A DNA stretch of 15,922 bases from an uncultured Planctomycetaceae bacterium (GCA_937967755.1 CALBTA010000198.1:1-15922), one strand, 5' to 3'. Counted from the stretch's first letter, positions 5,960-14,400 are shown. The notes: a model not told the origin generated them from the sequence alone. Made by a program: numbers and translations.

Positions 5960-6892
5960 ATGCCCGCCTATCACGTTGAGCGTTCGATACGCATTGATGC
6001 CGCCGAGCCGGCCGTTCGCCCCGCCATCGAAGATTTCCGCCAGTGGCCAACCTGGTCGCCGTGGCTGTGCATGGAGCCGGATGCGAAGATGACCTATCAC
6101 GGCAAAGCGGGCGAGACTGGCCATGGTTACGACTGGGATGGCGACCTGGTCGGGGCGGGCGGTATGCGGCTGGCTTCCAACGAAGGCAACCAATTGAAGA
6201 TGGATTTGAATTTCCTCCGGCCATTCAAGTCCAACGCCGATGTGCAATTTGAAGTCAAACCGGTCGGCGACAATCAAACCGAAGTGACCTGGCACTTGGA
6301 TGGCAAGATGCCATTCTTTCTGTTCTGGATGACCGGCACGATGAAGACGATGATCGGCATGGACTACGCCCGTGGGCTGAAGATGCTGAAGGAGTATGTT
6401 GAAACAGGTAAAGTGCTTTCGAAGACTGAGATCGCGGGCATTGTGGACGTGCCCCAGATGCACTATGTCGGTGTCAGCGACCAGTGCACGATAGACGAGA
6501 TCGGCGAATCGATGCAGCGGACCTTGCCGGCCGCCCACAAGTTCGCGACCGAAAGTGAATCGGCCATCGCCGGTCCGCCTGGCGCGTTGTGGGATGAAGT
6601 CGACCTGAAGACCCAAGCATTCAAGTACACTGCGATCGTGCCGGTCGAATCAAGCCAAGACATCGCCGGTGCGCAGACCGGAACGATCGCCCCGTGCAAA
6701 GCCATCAAAGTGACCCACACCGGTTCCTATCAAAACGTCGGCAATGCGTGGTCCACGGTGATGGCCTATCAACGTTACAAAAAGCTGAAGCCGCTCAAGT
6801 CGCAATGCGGCTTTGAGCTATACGTCAACGACCCCTGCGAAACCGCCGAAGCCGACCTGCTGACGGAAATCTACCTACCGATCCGCGGGTGA
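5960..6892 (+). CDS. SRPBCC (polyketide cyclase-like) + GyrI-like ligand-binding protein
   Basis: These 310 residues have no signal peptide, so the protein is probably cytoplasmic. Residues about 1-150 form an SRPBCC/START-type helix-grip domain: it opens YHVERSIRIDA, has FRQWPTWSPW (26-35), and closes with the long C-terminal helix GMDYARGLKMLKEYVETGK. Residues about 155-310 look like the GyrI/SOUL-like small-molecule-binding domain (TEIAGIVDVPQMHYVGVS; VTHTGSYQNVGNAWSTVMAYQ; ELYVNDPCETAEADLLTEIYLPI). Both halves bind small hydrophobic ligands in other proteins; the ligand here is unknown. An AGGA lies ten bases upstream of the ATG. It follows comM by 39 bases and could be co-transcribed with it, though the functions do not suggest a link. 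Confidence 0.88.
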   Translation: MPAYHVERSIRIDAAEPAVRPAIEDFRQWPTWSPWLCMEPDAKMTYHGKAGETGHGYDWDGDLVGAGGMRLASNEGNQLKMDLNFLRPFKSNADVQFEVKPVGDNQTEVTWHLDGKMPFFLFWMTGTMKTMIGMDYARGLKMLKEYVETGKVLSKTEIAGIVDVPQMHYVGVSDQCTIDEIGESMQRTLPAAHKFATESESAIAGPPGALWDEVDLKTQAFKYTAIVPVESSQDIAGAQTGTIAPCKAIKVTHTGSYQNVGNAWSTVMAYQRYKKLKPLKSQCGFELYVNDPCETAEADLLTEIYLPIRG

Positions 6893-6922
6893 CCGTCGGC
6901 CTTTCCCCGAAATTTTTACGCC

Positions 6923-8554
6923 ATGCTTACTGCAATGCCTTCCAAGAGAAACCGCGATGCCTATTTGCTTCGCGCACCGGCCCTCTTCGCAACGTTTGCT
7001 CTGATTTGCACATGCTTTGGCGCACGGGTGCAAGCGGAACAGATTGAGCCAACTCGTGACGGCAAACCCAACATCATCATCATCATGGCCGATGATATGG
7101 GCTATTCGGACCTGGGCTGTTACGGCAGTGAGATTGAGACGCCGCATTTGGATGCCTTGGCCGACGGCGGGGTGCGGTTTACGCAGTTCTATAACACGGC
7201 CCGCTGTTGCCCGACGCGGGCGGCGTTGCTGACGGGGCTGCATCAGCATCAGGCGGGTATCGGGCATATGACGGGCAACAAGGGAACCCCGTCGTACCAG
7301 GGCTTTCTGAATGACCGCTGCGTGACGATTGCCGAGGCGCTGAAGCCGGCCGGTTATACCACGTTGATGGTTGGCAAGTGGCATGTCGGATCCGCACAGG
7401 ACAAATGGCCGACGCGACGCGGCTTCGGCCGCTACTTCGGCACGCCGACCGGCGGCGGGGTTTATTTCAAGGAAGCGCTCGCAATCCGCAAGACGGTATT
7501 CTTCACCGAAAATGAAACGCGAGTTGAACTGCCCGACGATTTTTACGTCACCGACTCGTTCACCGATTACGCGCTGAAGTTCGTCACCGCAGCGGCCGAG
7601 GACGAACAGCCGTTCTTCCTCTACGTCGCCCACATCGCTCCGCACTGGCCGCTGCAAGCCAAGCCGAAGGATATCGCGAAGTACCACGGGCGGTACGATG
7701 CGGGGTGGGATCAAATTCGGGCCAAGCGTTATCAGCGTCAGGTGGAGATGGGAATCATCGACGAGGGTTGGAAGCTAAGCCCGCGCGACGCCCAGGCGAA
7801 GCCGTGGAAAACAATGCCCGCCGAGAAGCGAAAGGATCTATCGCACCGCATGGCGGTCTACGCGGCACAGATTGATTGCATCGATCAAAACGTCGGCCGC
7901 CTGGTTGCCACGCTGAAGGAACTGAAGGTTTTCGACAACACGGTCATCATGTTCCTTTCCGACAACGGCTGCTCGGCCGAGGGCGGCCCCGGTGGTTTCA
8001 GCCGCGGGAAGAAGGGCGTTCCCATCGGAGAGGGTGCGTCGTATGCCAGCGCCGGTCTGGAATGGGCGAACGTCAGCGATACGCCGTTCCGCAAGTACAA
8101 GATCAGCACGCACGAAGGGGGCATCGCGTCGCCGCTGATCGTGCATTGGCCCGCTGGCCTGAAGCGGAAGGGTGAGGTTGAAGAACAACCGGGCCACGTG
8201 ATTGACCTGATGCCGACTTGCCTGGAACTTGCCGCGGCACAGTACCTCGATCAACGGAATGGCAAACCGACCATCGATCTGGCCGGCATCAGCCTTGTGC
8301 CCGCTTGGAACGGTCAGAAGATTGAAAGGCGACCGCTATATTGGGAACACCAAGGCAACCGGGCGGTGCGCGACGGCGACTGGAAACTGGTCGCCAGCGT
8401 CGGCGGGCGGTGGGAACTCTATGACCTGTCGGCCGACCGCACGGAACTGAACAATCTGGCTGACGCAAAGCCCGATCAAGTCAAACGGATGGCCCAGCAA
8501 TGGGACGACTGGGCCAGGCGCTGCGGCGTAGAACCGTGGCCGGTGAGGAAGTAA
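6923..8554 (+). CDS. Secreted sulfatase (arylsulfatase family), CxPxR type
   Basis: This 543-residue sulfatase has a signal peptide (about 1-38, hydrophobic core 19-33). Visible catalytic features are the metal-binding D57-D58 in IIIIMADD, the formylglycine signature C95-C96-P97-T98-R99 (C95 would be the modified residue), K152/H154 in GKWH, H241 in APHWP, and D347-N348 in LSDNG. The order and length are normal for a family that hydrolyses sulfate esters of sugars and aryl compounds. Export with pre-folding formylglycine modification by FGE or anSME is expected, but no maturase gene is in the window. The start could also be the in-frame ATG at 6935; neither has a clear Shine-Dalgarno. It is the first of a tandem paralogous pair. 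The substrate cannot be told from sequence alone. Confidence 0.95.
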   Translation: MLTAMPSKRNRDAYLLRAPALFATFALICTCFGARVQAEQIEPTRDGKPNIIIIMADDMGYSDLGCYGSEIETPHLDALADGGVRFTQFYNTARCCPTRAALLTGLHQHQAGIGHMTGNKGTPSYQGFLNDRCVTIAEALKPAGYTTLMVGKWHVGSAQDKWPTRRGFGRYFGTPTGGGVYFKEALAIRKTVFFTENETRVELPDDFYVTDSFTDYALKFVTAAAEDEQPFFLYVAHIAPHWPLQAKPKDIAKYHGRYDAGWDQIRAKRYQRQVEMGIIDEGWKLSPRDAQAKPWKTMPAEKRKDLSHRMAVYAAQIDCIDQNVGRLVATLKELKVFDNTVIMFLSDNGCSAEGGPGGFSRGKKGVPIGEGASYASAGLEWANVSDTPFRKYKISTHEGGIASPLIVHWPAGLKRKGEVEEQPGHVIDLMPTCLELAAAQYLDQRNGKPTIDLAGISLVPAWNGQKIERRPLYWEHQGNRAVRDGDWKLVASVGGRWELYDLSADRTELNNLADAKPDQVKRMAQQWDDWARRCGVEPWPVRK

Positions 8555-8555
8555 A

Positions 8556-8588
8556 GTAGGTACGTTGGTCTTCCAAGACCGTCGTACC
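8556..8588 (+). repeat. REP-like hairpin between the two sulfatase genes
   Basis: GTAG (8556-8559) is followed by GGTACG..GGTCTT-CC-AAGACC..CGTACC, two perfect 6-bp stems separated by a two-base imperfect step (one T·T, one T·G). It begins two bases after the stop codon of the first sulfatase and ends 14 bases before the first ATG of the second, filling most of the 48-bp gap. Confidence 0.65.
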
Positions 8589-8602
8589 ATACAACTCAGA
8601 GA

Positions 8603-10183
8603 ATGCTCATGTCGAACCGCACATTTCGAACCGCCAAATCGGTGTCAATTCTCACAGCGATCCTCGTCGTCGCGCTACTCATTGAGCCGTCACCCGCCGC
8701 CGCCGATGACCAGCGCCCCAACGTCGTCTTGATCATGGCGGACGACCTCGGCTTTGCCGATTTGGGTTGTTACGGAAGCGAGATTGCGACGCCGAATCTT
8801 GACGCGCTGGCCGCCGACGGGTTGCGGTTCACGCAGTTTTACAACACGGCGAAGTGCCATTCGTCGCGCGTGTCGCTGCTGACCGGCCTGTATTGCGATC
8901 AGGCGGGCAGCGAAAGCCTCAGTCGCGGGGCGACGATCGCGGAAGTGCTTTCCGACGCCGGCTACTTCACCGCGATGGTCGGCAAGTGGCACTTGAGCAA
9001 ACAGCCGACCGATTTCGGCTTCGACCGCTATTGGGGGCACCTGTCGGGGGCGACGAACTTCTTCACCGGTGACGATACGTTTCGACTCAACGGAAAGCCG
9101 TGGAAAGTACCCGCGGAATTGAACGGCCGCCCGTTCTATACGACACGCGCGATTGGAGATTTCGCGTTGGAATTTCTGGAAGAAGCGGCCGCTGAGAAGA
9201 AGCCGTTCTTGCTATACACGGCCTTCAACGCGCCGCACTACCCGCTGCACGCCCCCGAAGCGGCGGTCAAGAAGTACGACCGGCGATATGACAACGGTTG
9301 GGATGAACTGCGGAATGAGCGGCACGCCAAGCAACTGAAGACCGGGCTGCTGCCGGAGAAGTGGAAGCTCAGCCCGCGGCCCGCGCATGTGCCAGCGTGG
9401 AGCAGTTTGGATGAAGAAGAGCGGCAATGGGAAGCCGACCGCATGGAAGTGTTTGCCGCGATGGTCGAACTGATGGATGAGAACATCGGCCGGATCGTGC
9501 GGCATTTGAAGGACGAGGGCGTCTACGACAACACGCTGATCCTATTTTGCAGCGACAACGGGGCGTGCCCGTTCGAACGGACCCGCGGCAAATCACTGCA
9601 ACCGTGGAACCCGAAATCATACTGGACCTACGATGCCAGTTGGGCGCACGCCGGCAACACGCCGTTCCGCCTTTACAAACAGAACCAGCACGAAGGGGGC
9701 ATCGCGTCGCCGTTGGTCGTGCACTGGCCGGCTGGTTTAAAGACCGACGCCGGGACGATCACCGATCAGCCCGGCCACCTGATCGACTTCATGGCGACGT
9801 TCATCGACGTTGCGAATGCGAAGTACCCAGCGCAAGTTGGCCAGCGAAAGATCGATCCCCTGATGGGCAAATCTCTGCTGCCGATCTTCCAAGGAAAACA
9901 GCGACAGCCGCACGAAACGTTGTACTTTCATTTCGGCACGGACCGCGCGCTACGGCAAGGCGATTGGAAATTGGTCTCCGCGAAACTCGGAAAGTGGGAG
10001 TTGTACAACCTTCACGAAGACCGCACCGAACTGAACGACCTGGCCGAGCAACAGCCCGAGCGGGTGAAGAAAATGTCAGCCGAGTGGTTCCGCATCGCCG
10101 AAGAAGTCGACCGCCTGAAGGGGAAGCATCTAGCGCCGACCGGCGATAAGGTCAAGCAACTCAACTTTCGCAGGAAGTCGTAG
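8603..10183 (+). CDS. Secreted sulfatase, variant CxSxR motif
   Basis: This 526-residue paralogue of the preceding gene has a signal peptide (about 1-34, ending AAADD). D47-D48 (LIMADD), K128/H130 (GKWH), the APHYP histidine and CSDNG near 350 are all present. The formylglycine site reads C85-H86-S87-S88-R89, so serine replaces the proline of the classical CxPxR core; the following xxLLTG is normal. C. perfringens sulfatase has alanine there, so substitution at this position is tolerated by some maturases. I therefore expect a working enzyme but cannot prove it. The protein shares long stretches with its neighbour, including HEGGIASPL.VHWPAG, encoded by 25 identical bases (8110-8134 and 9688-9712). 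The start may be 8603 or the ATG at 8609. Confidence 0.95.
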   Translation: MLMSNRTFRTAKSVSILTAILVVALLIEPSPAAADDQRPNVVLIMADDLGFADLGCYGSEIATPNLDALAADGLRFTQFYNTAKCHSSRVSLLTGLYCDQAGSESLSRGATIAEVLSDAGYFTAMVGKWHLSKQPTDFGFDRYWGHLSGATNFFTGDDTFRLNGKPWKVPAELNGRPFYTTRAIGDFALEFLEEAAAEKKPFLLYTAFNAPHYPLHAPEAAVKKYDRRYDNGWDELRNERHAKQLKTGLLPEKWKLSPRPAHVPAWSSLDEEERQWEADRMEVFAAMVELMDENIGRIVRHLKDEGVYDNTLILFCSDNGACPFERTRGKSLQPWNPKSYWTYDASWAHAGNTPFRLYKQNQHEGGIASPLVVHWPAGLKTDAGTITDQPGHLIDFMATFIDVANAKYPAQVGQRKIDPLMGKSLLPIFQGKQRQPHETLYFHFGTDRALRQGDWKLVSAKLGKWELYNLHEDRTELNDLAEQQPERVKKMSAEWFRIAEEVDRLKGKHLAPTGDKVKQLNFRRKS

Positions 10184-10185
10184 CC

Positions 10186-10213
10186 GTAGTCACAAGCTGC
10201 CAGCTTGTGAACT
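10186..10213 (+). repeat. REP-like palindrome, CAAGCTG family
   Basis: GTAG at 10186-10189 precedes a perfect 9-bp palindrome CACAAGCTG-C-CAGCTTGTG (10191-10209). It starts three bases after the TAG stop of the second sulfatase, which itself lies in another GTAG (10180-10183). It is paired in inverted orientation with the copy at 10283-10311. Confidence 0.7.
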
Positions 10214-10276
10214 GGATAGCGTTGTTCCTGATCGGTTCGTGGAATCGAATCGCCGGGCCGCCTAAGGGTGGTTGAG

Positions 10277-10311
10277 CGTTTCAGCGGGCAAGCTGGCAGC
10301 TTGCCGCTACG
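10277..10311 (-). repeat. REP-like palindrome, CAAGCTG family, near-identical to the copy at 62
   Basis: The perfect 9-bp stem GGCAAGCTG-G-CAGCTTGCC (10287-10305) has CTAC at 10307-10310, so GTAG is 5' on the minus strand. On the minus strand it matches 62-96 at 34 of 35 positions. With the copy at 10186 it forms an inverted pair in the 203-bp gap between the sulfatase and the DUF1549 gene. Confidence 0.75.
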
Positions 10312-10386
10312 AACGATGGACATTCGCGACGCGTTTGCATAAACTACCGCTGATGTAAACCGATGTCGCCAAAGGGATGACGCGTC

Positions 10387-12030
10387 GTGGATACCCGCTG
10401 GTTAATGTTTGCCGCGCCGTTGGCGATCTGCTCTTTCGTAAGCGCAGACGAACCGTTGCACCGCCGGATTGACGCGCAGATCCAATCCACCGCCGATGCT
10501 CAAGGCATCAAGTTGCAACCACCCGCAGGCGATGCCGAATTTGTTCGGCGTGTCTATCTGGATCTGGCGGGCCGCATTCCCACGGCCGACGAAGTGCGGC
10601 TGTTCCTGGCAGACGAATCGCCCGGCAAGCGCACGACGCTCGTCGATCAGCTGTTGGCGAAACCCGGCTTCGCCCGGCGAATGGCTGACCAGTTCCACGT
10701 GATGCTGATGGAACGCCGCGGCGAGCACGAAGAGTGGACCAGGTTTTTGCGCAGCGCCTTCGGCAGAAACGCTCCGTGGGATGAGATAGCAACCGCGATC
10801 ATCCAGCCCGATGCGGAAGATGAACATCTGCGTGGGGCGGCATACTTTATGACCGCCCGGCTGGTTAGCGAAGGGGCGATGGCTGATGTCGACGTGCCAG
10901 GGCTGACGCGCGACGTCGGGCGGCTGCTGGCCGGGGTCGATTTGCAATGTGCGCAGTGCCACGACCATCTGGACATCGAAGATTACACCCAGCAAGACTT
11001 CCAAGGGCTGCACATGGTGTTTGAAAACGTGCAGGTCCGCCGCGACACGAAGTTCCCGGCCGTCAGCGAGAAGCTGATGACCGAGAAGAAGCAGTACATG
11101 TCGGTCTTCATTCAAAAGCCCGAGGAAACCGGGCCGGTCGTCCCCGGCGGACGCGAAGTCGAGATCGTTACGTTCGAGAAGGATCGAGAGTATGCAACTC
11201 CGCCCGACAAAAAGAAACGCATCGCCGGCGTGCCCAAGTTCAGCCCCCAACGGGAACTGGCTGCGGGGCTGACCGCGAAAGACAACCGCCTGTTCGCCAA
11301 GAACATTGCCAACCGGATGTGGTTCGCGATGCTGGGCCGCGGGTTGGTCGAGCCGCTCGACTTACAGCATGCGGAAAACCCTGCCTCGCACCCCGAATTA
11401 CTATCGATGCTGGCCAGCGAGTTGGCGGCGCGAGACTATGATTTGCGATGGCTAGTGCGGCAGTTGGCGTTAAGCGAAACGTATCAGCGTACGAGCTTAT
11501 TGGCGGATAGCGAAGCCGCGCCGCCCAGTGATTCGTTCGCGGTCGCGGCACAGCGCCGCCTGAGTGCGGAGCAACTTTTCCGCAGTGTACTTTCCGCCAC
11601 GGGCGAGCTGAGCCGGCACGGCGTTGCACTGGACGCACCGCCAGATTCTGTCGACGCGGCGATCAGCAAATCTGATGAATTGAAAAAGCTACAAGCGTCG
11701 TTCAAGAAAGCATACGCCAACCCGCCGAAGGAACCGGAACTTGAATTCGCCCCCACGGTGGAAGCCGCGCTGTTCGTGATGCACGACGAAGCGTTGCTGA
11801 AGTTGCTCACGCCCCGCGAAGGCAATTTGATCGACCGCCTTGGCAAGATGGAAGATCAGGATGCGATGATCGACGAGTTGTTCCTGTCCGTTCTTTCCCG
11901 GCCACCCACCGCCGAAGACCGCCAAGATGCGGCTGCGTTCCTGGCGAACCATGCGGGCGAGCGGGATGCGGCGATCGCGCAGCTCGCGTGGGCGCTGCTG
12001 GCTTCGACGGAATTCTGCGTCAACCATTGA
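10387..12030 (+). CDS. Exported DUF1549/DUF1553 protein with CxxCH motif
   Basis: These 547 residues start from GTG with AAAGGGA about nine bases upstream; the ATG at 10405 is an alternative. A short signal peptide (ending FVSA-DEP, about residue 20) precedes DUF1549 (about 24-235; LHRRIDAQI, FVRRVYLDLAGRIPTADEVR) and DUF1553 (about 285-545; SPQRELAAGL, NRLFAKNIANRMWFAMLGRGLVEP). C188-A-Q-C191-H192 in DLQCAQCHDH is the c-type heme consensus and is conserved in this family. The N-terminal planctomycete cytochrome c (PSCyt1) domain found on many relatives is absent. Pfam gives no biochemical function. The gene is followed after nine bases by a DUF1501 gene, the standard partner, which suggests a joint periplasmic role. 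Confidence 0.92.
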   Translation: MDTRWLMFAAPLAICSFVSADEPLHRRIDAQIQSTADAQGIKLQPPAGDAEFVRRVYLDLAGRIPTADEVRLFLADESPGKRTTLVDQLLAKPGFARRMADQFHVMLMERRGEHEEWTRFLRSAFGRNAPWDEIATAIIQPDAEDEHLRGAAYFMTARLVSEGAMADVDVPGLTRDVGRLLAGVDLQCAQCHDHLDIEDYTQQDFQGLHMVFENVQVRRDTKFPAVSEKLMTEKKQYMSVFIQKPEETGPVVPGGREVEIVTFEKDREYATPPDKKKRIAGVPKFSPQRELAAGLTAKDNRLFAKNIANRMWFAMLGRGLVEPLDLQHAENPASHPELLSMLASELAARDYDLRWLVRQLALSETYQRTSLLADSEAAPPSDSFAVAAQRRLSAEQLFRSVLSATGELSRHGVALDAPPDSVDAAISKSDELKKLQASFKKAYANPPKEPELEFAPTVEAALFVMHDEALLKLLTPREGNLIDRLGKMEDQDAMIDELFLSVLSRPPTAEDRQDAAAFLANHAGERDAAIAQLAWALLASTEFCVNH

Positions 12031-12039
12031 GAGCGCCGC

Positions 12040-13326
12040 ATGCCGAACAACCCGCTCTGTAATCCGGCGGAACACACCCTTTCGCGCCGCCGCATGCTGG
12101 GCGCGGCAACCGCCGGCGCAGCGGGGTTGGGGCTGGGTGCAATCTTTCAACCAGCGGTCGCGGAAGAGTTGAGCCGGAACGACCGCCAGGTGTTGCTGAT
12201 GTGGCTCGACGGCGGCATGAGCCAGTTGGAAAGTTGGGACCCCAAGCCCAACACCCGCTTTGGCGGTCCGTATCGCAGCATCGGCACGTCGCTGACGGGC
12301 GTGCGAATCAGTGAACTGATGCCGCGCATGGCCAGGCAAATGCACCGGCTGGCGGTCGTTCGCACGATGAAGACCGAAGACCCCAACCATTCTTCCGGCG
12401 TGCCGAAGATTTTGCGCGGGCACCCCAAGGACCGCGGCGTCACGTATCCGTACATGGGTTCGGCGGTCGCGAAGATGCTGGGGCCGACCGCCAGCGGCTT
12501 GCCGCCTTACGTGTGGGTCAAGCCGGGCAACGGCGGGTTCATTTCCAAGCACGCCGGTTTTCTCGGAGCGAAGTACGGAGCTTTCGCGATTGGAAGCGGC
12601 AAGCCGCCGACAAATCTTGTGCGGCCCAATTCGATTTCCGATTCAGACGATGCGGCGCGGCAAGAACTGCGCGAGCGATTCAACCGCCGCTTCGCCGCGC
12701 GACGCCACCCAGGTCCCAGCGAGGCGAACAGCTATGTTTATGACGTCGCCCAAGCCCTGATGAAACATGAAGACCTGTTCGATGCCGAGACGCTTTCCGC
12801 GAAAGACAGAGAGCGTTACGGCGACCACGACCTGGGCCGCAACACGCTGCTGGGCCGCCGGCTGCTGGAAGCGGGCGTGCGGTTTGTGCATGTACAATCG
12901 TATGGGTGGGATACGCACGGCGACAATTTCAACGCCCATGCCAGCCGCGTGCCGAAGGTTGATCAGGCGTTGTCGGCGTTGTTGGATGACTTGAACCAGC
13001 GCGGCATGATCGACAACGTGCTGGTGATCGTGATGGCCGAATTCGGCCGCACCCCGCGAATAAACGGTTGCGTCGGGCGTGACCATTGGCCCAACGCCTG
13101 GTCGCTGGCGATGGCCGGGTGCGGAATCGAACCTGGCGTGGTAGTGGGCGAAACGATTGCCGACGGAACCGATGTCGCGACCGAGCCGTACGATATCGGG
13201 CATATGTTCCATACGTGGTACCAGGCGCTGGGCATCGACTCTTCGCATCATGAATTCACCAACGGCACCCAGCCGCTGCCGGTCGCGCACGACGACATGC
13301 ACGCCGTGAAGGAGTTGCTCAGTTAG
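12040..13326 (+). CDS. Tat-exported DUF1501 protein
   Basis: These 428 residues have a twin-arginine signal: S15-R16-R17-R18-M-L-G followed by the hydrophobic stretch AATAGAAGLGLGAIF and a cut near AVAEE. The mature part is a full DUF1501 domain: VLLMWLDGGMSQLESWDPKP at the start, DPNHSSGVPKILRGHP, SYGWDTHGDNFNAH, and VMAEFGRTPRINGCVGRDHWPNAWS near the end. I recall the family being grouped with the alkaline-phosphatase/sulfatase superfamily, and the conserved D, E and H residues fit a metallohydrolase, but no substrate is established. Tat export implies folding, perhaps metal loading, in the cytoplasm. It follows the DUF1549 gene by nine bases and its TAG abuts the ATG of the WD40 gene, so the three are almost certainly co-transcribed. 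Confidence 0.93.
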   Translation: MPNNPLCNPAEHTLSRRRMLGAATAGAAGLGLGAIFQPAVAEELSRNDRQVLLMWLDGGMSQLESWDPKPNTRFGGPYRSIGTSLTGVRISELMPRMARQMHRLAVVRTMKTEDPNHSSGVPKILRGHPKDRGVTYPYMGSAVAKMLGPTASGLPPYVWVKPGNGGFISKHAGFLGAKYGAFAIGSGKPPTNLVRPNSISDSDDAARQELRERFNRRFAARRHPGPSEANSYVYDVAQALMKHEDLFDAETLSAKDRERYGDHDLGRNTLLGRRLLEAGVRFVHVQSYGWDTHGDNFNAHASRVPKVDQALSALLDDLNQRGMIDNVLVIVMAEFGRTPRINGCVGRDHWPNAWSLAMAGCGIEPGVVVGETIADGTDVATEPYDIGHMFHTWYQALGIDSSHHEFTNGTQPLPVAHDDMHAVKELLS

Positions 13327-14400
13327 ATGGAAACCGACGCCCAACCCATCGCCCAGCCGAAGCAGCTTACGACGATCGAGACGGATCGGCAGTACCGCGT
13401 GATTCGGTTCTCGCCGAATGCGAAGACACTGTACGGGGCCGGGTTCGATGCGGCGATTCATCGTTGGGACTTGTCAGGCGAACTGCCAACCGAGTTACTG
13501 GTGCTGCCGGGGCATCACGGTTGGGTGGAATCGCTGATCTTCGCGGCGAAGCACAACCTGTTGCTCTCGACCGATTCGTGGGGCCAGTTGTGTGCCTGGG
13601 ATATAGCGCCTGAAAACCCGCGGCCACGCTGGCGACATGCAGAGGCCCACGACGGTTGGATTCGGGCCGCGTCGATCAGCGAAGACCAAACGCTGATCGC
13701 CACGGCGGGACGTGATGGAACCGTGCGCGTCTGGTCGGTGACAGACGGCAAGCTCTTGCATGAACTGCCAGGCCATGAGCACGAGATCTTTAGTGTCGCG
13801 GTGCACAAGAGCGGCCAGGCCGCCGCCAGCGCCGATCTGCTGGGGAACCTCAAACATTGGGAACTGCCCAGCGGGAAGTGCGTTCGTGAAGTGCGGCTGG
13901 AATCGATGCACTACCACGATCGAGATCACGACGTGGCAGGTCTCTATTCGTTGCGGTTTCACGATGCGGGAAAGACGCTGCTGTGCGCCGGTTCGCAGCC
14001 GAATTTGACCGGCAATGTCGGCGGCATCCCCAGCATCTGTTGGCTCGATTGGGAGTCGTTGGAAGTCACCAAGACGATGGAGTTCGGCGAGAAGAAGCAG
14101 GGCTATGTCTACGACTACCAGTTTCACCCCGACGGCTACTTGATGCTGGTCACTAGCGGCGCACCGGGTGCGGGGCAGTTCATTTGCCAGCGGCTTGATG
14201 AAGAACAGCCGTTCTTTACCACAACCAAGATGAGCAACTGCCATAGCCTGGCCTTCGACGCCGCGTCGAACCGTTGTATCGTGGCCGCGACCAACCGCAA
14301 CAGCCAAGGCAACGGAGCGGTGCGCGACAAAGAGGGCAAGTACCTCGGCAACACTTCGCCGCTAACTATCTTTGAATTGCCGGCGATGGTGGATGCTTGA
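13327..14400 (+). CDS. WD40-repeat protein, third gene of the DUF1549-DUF1501 cassette
   Basis: These 357 residues have no signal peptide or membrane segment. At least four WD40 blades can be read: 16-49 (ending HRWDL), 57-93 (CAWDI; GH at 62-63), 104-137 (GTVRVWS, with TAGRDG before it) and 146-179 (NLKHWEL; GHEHEIFSVAVH). The rest (about 200-350) is compatible with three more degenerate blades, giving a seven-bladed propeller. WD40 propellers are interaction scaffolds. The ATG directly follows the DUF1501 stop (TAGATG), with AAGGAG inside the end of the upstream gene, so translational coupling is likely. An apparently cytoplasmic propeller next to two exported proteins is odd unless it acts on their precursors or is exported by an unrecognised route. 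Confidence 0.9.
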   Translation: METDAQPIAQPKQLTTIETDRQYRVIRFSPNAKTLYGAGFDAAIHRWDLSGELPTELLVLPGHHGWVESLIFAAKHNLLLSTDSWGQLCAWDIAPENPRPRWRHAEAHDGWIRAASISEDQTLIATAGRDGTVRVWSVTDGKLLHELPGHEHEIFSVAVHKSGQAAASADLLGNLKHWELPSGKCVREVRLESMHYHDRDHDVAGLYSLRFHDAGKTLLCAGSQPNLTGNVGGIPSICWLDWESLEVTKTMEFGEKKQGYVYDYQFHPDGYLMLVTSGAPGAGQFICQRLDEEQPFFTTTKMSNCHSLAFDAASNRCIVAATNRNSQGNGAVRDKEGKYLGNTSPLTIFELPAMVDA

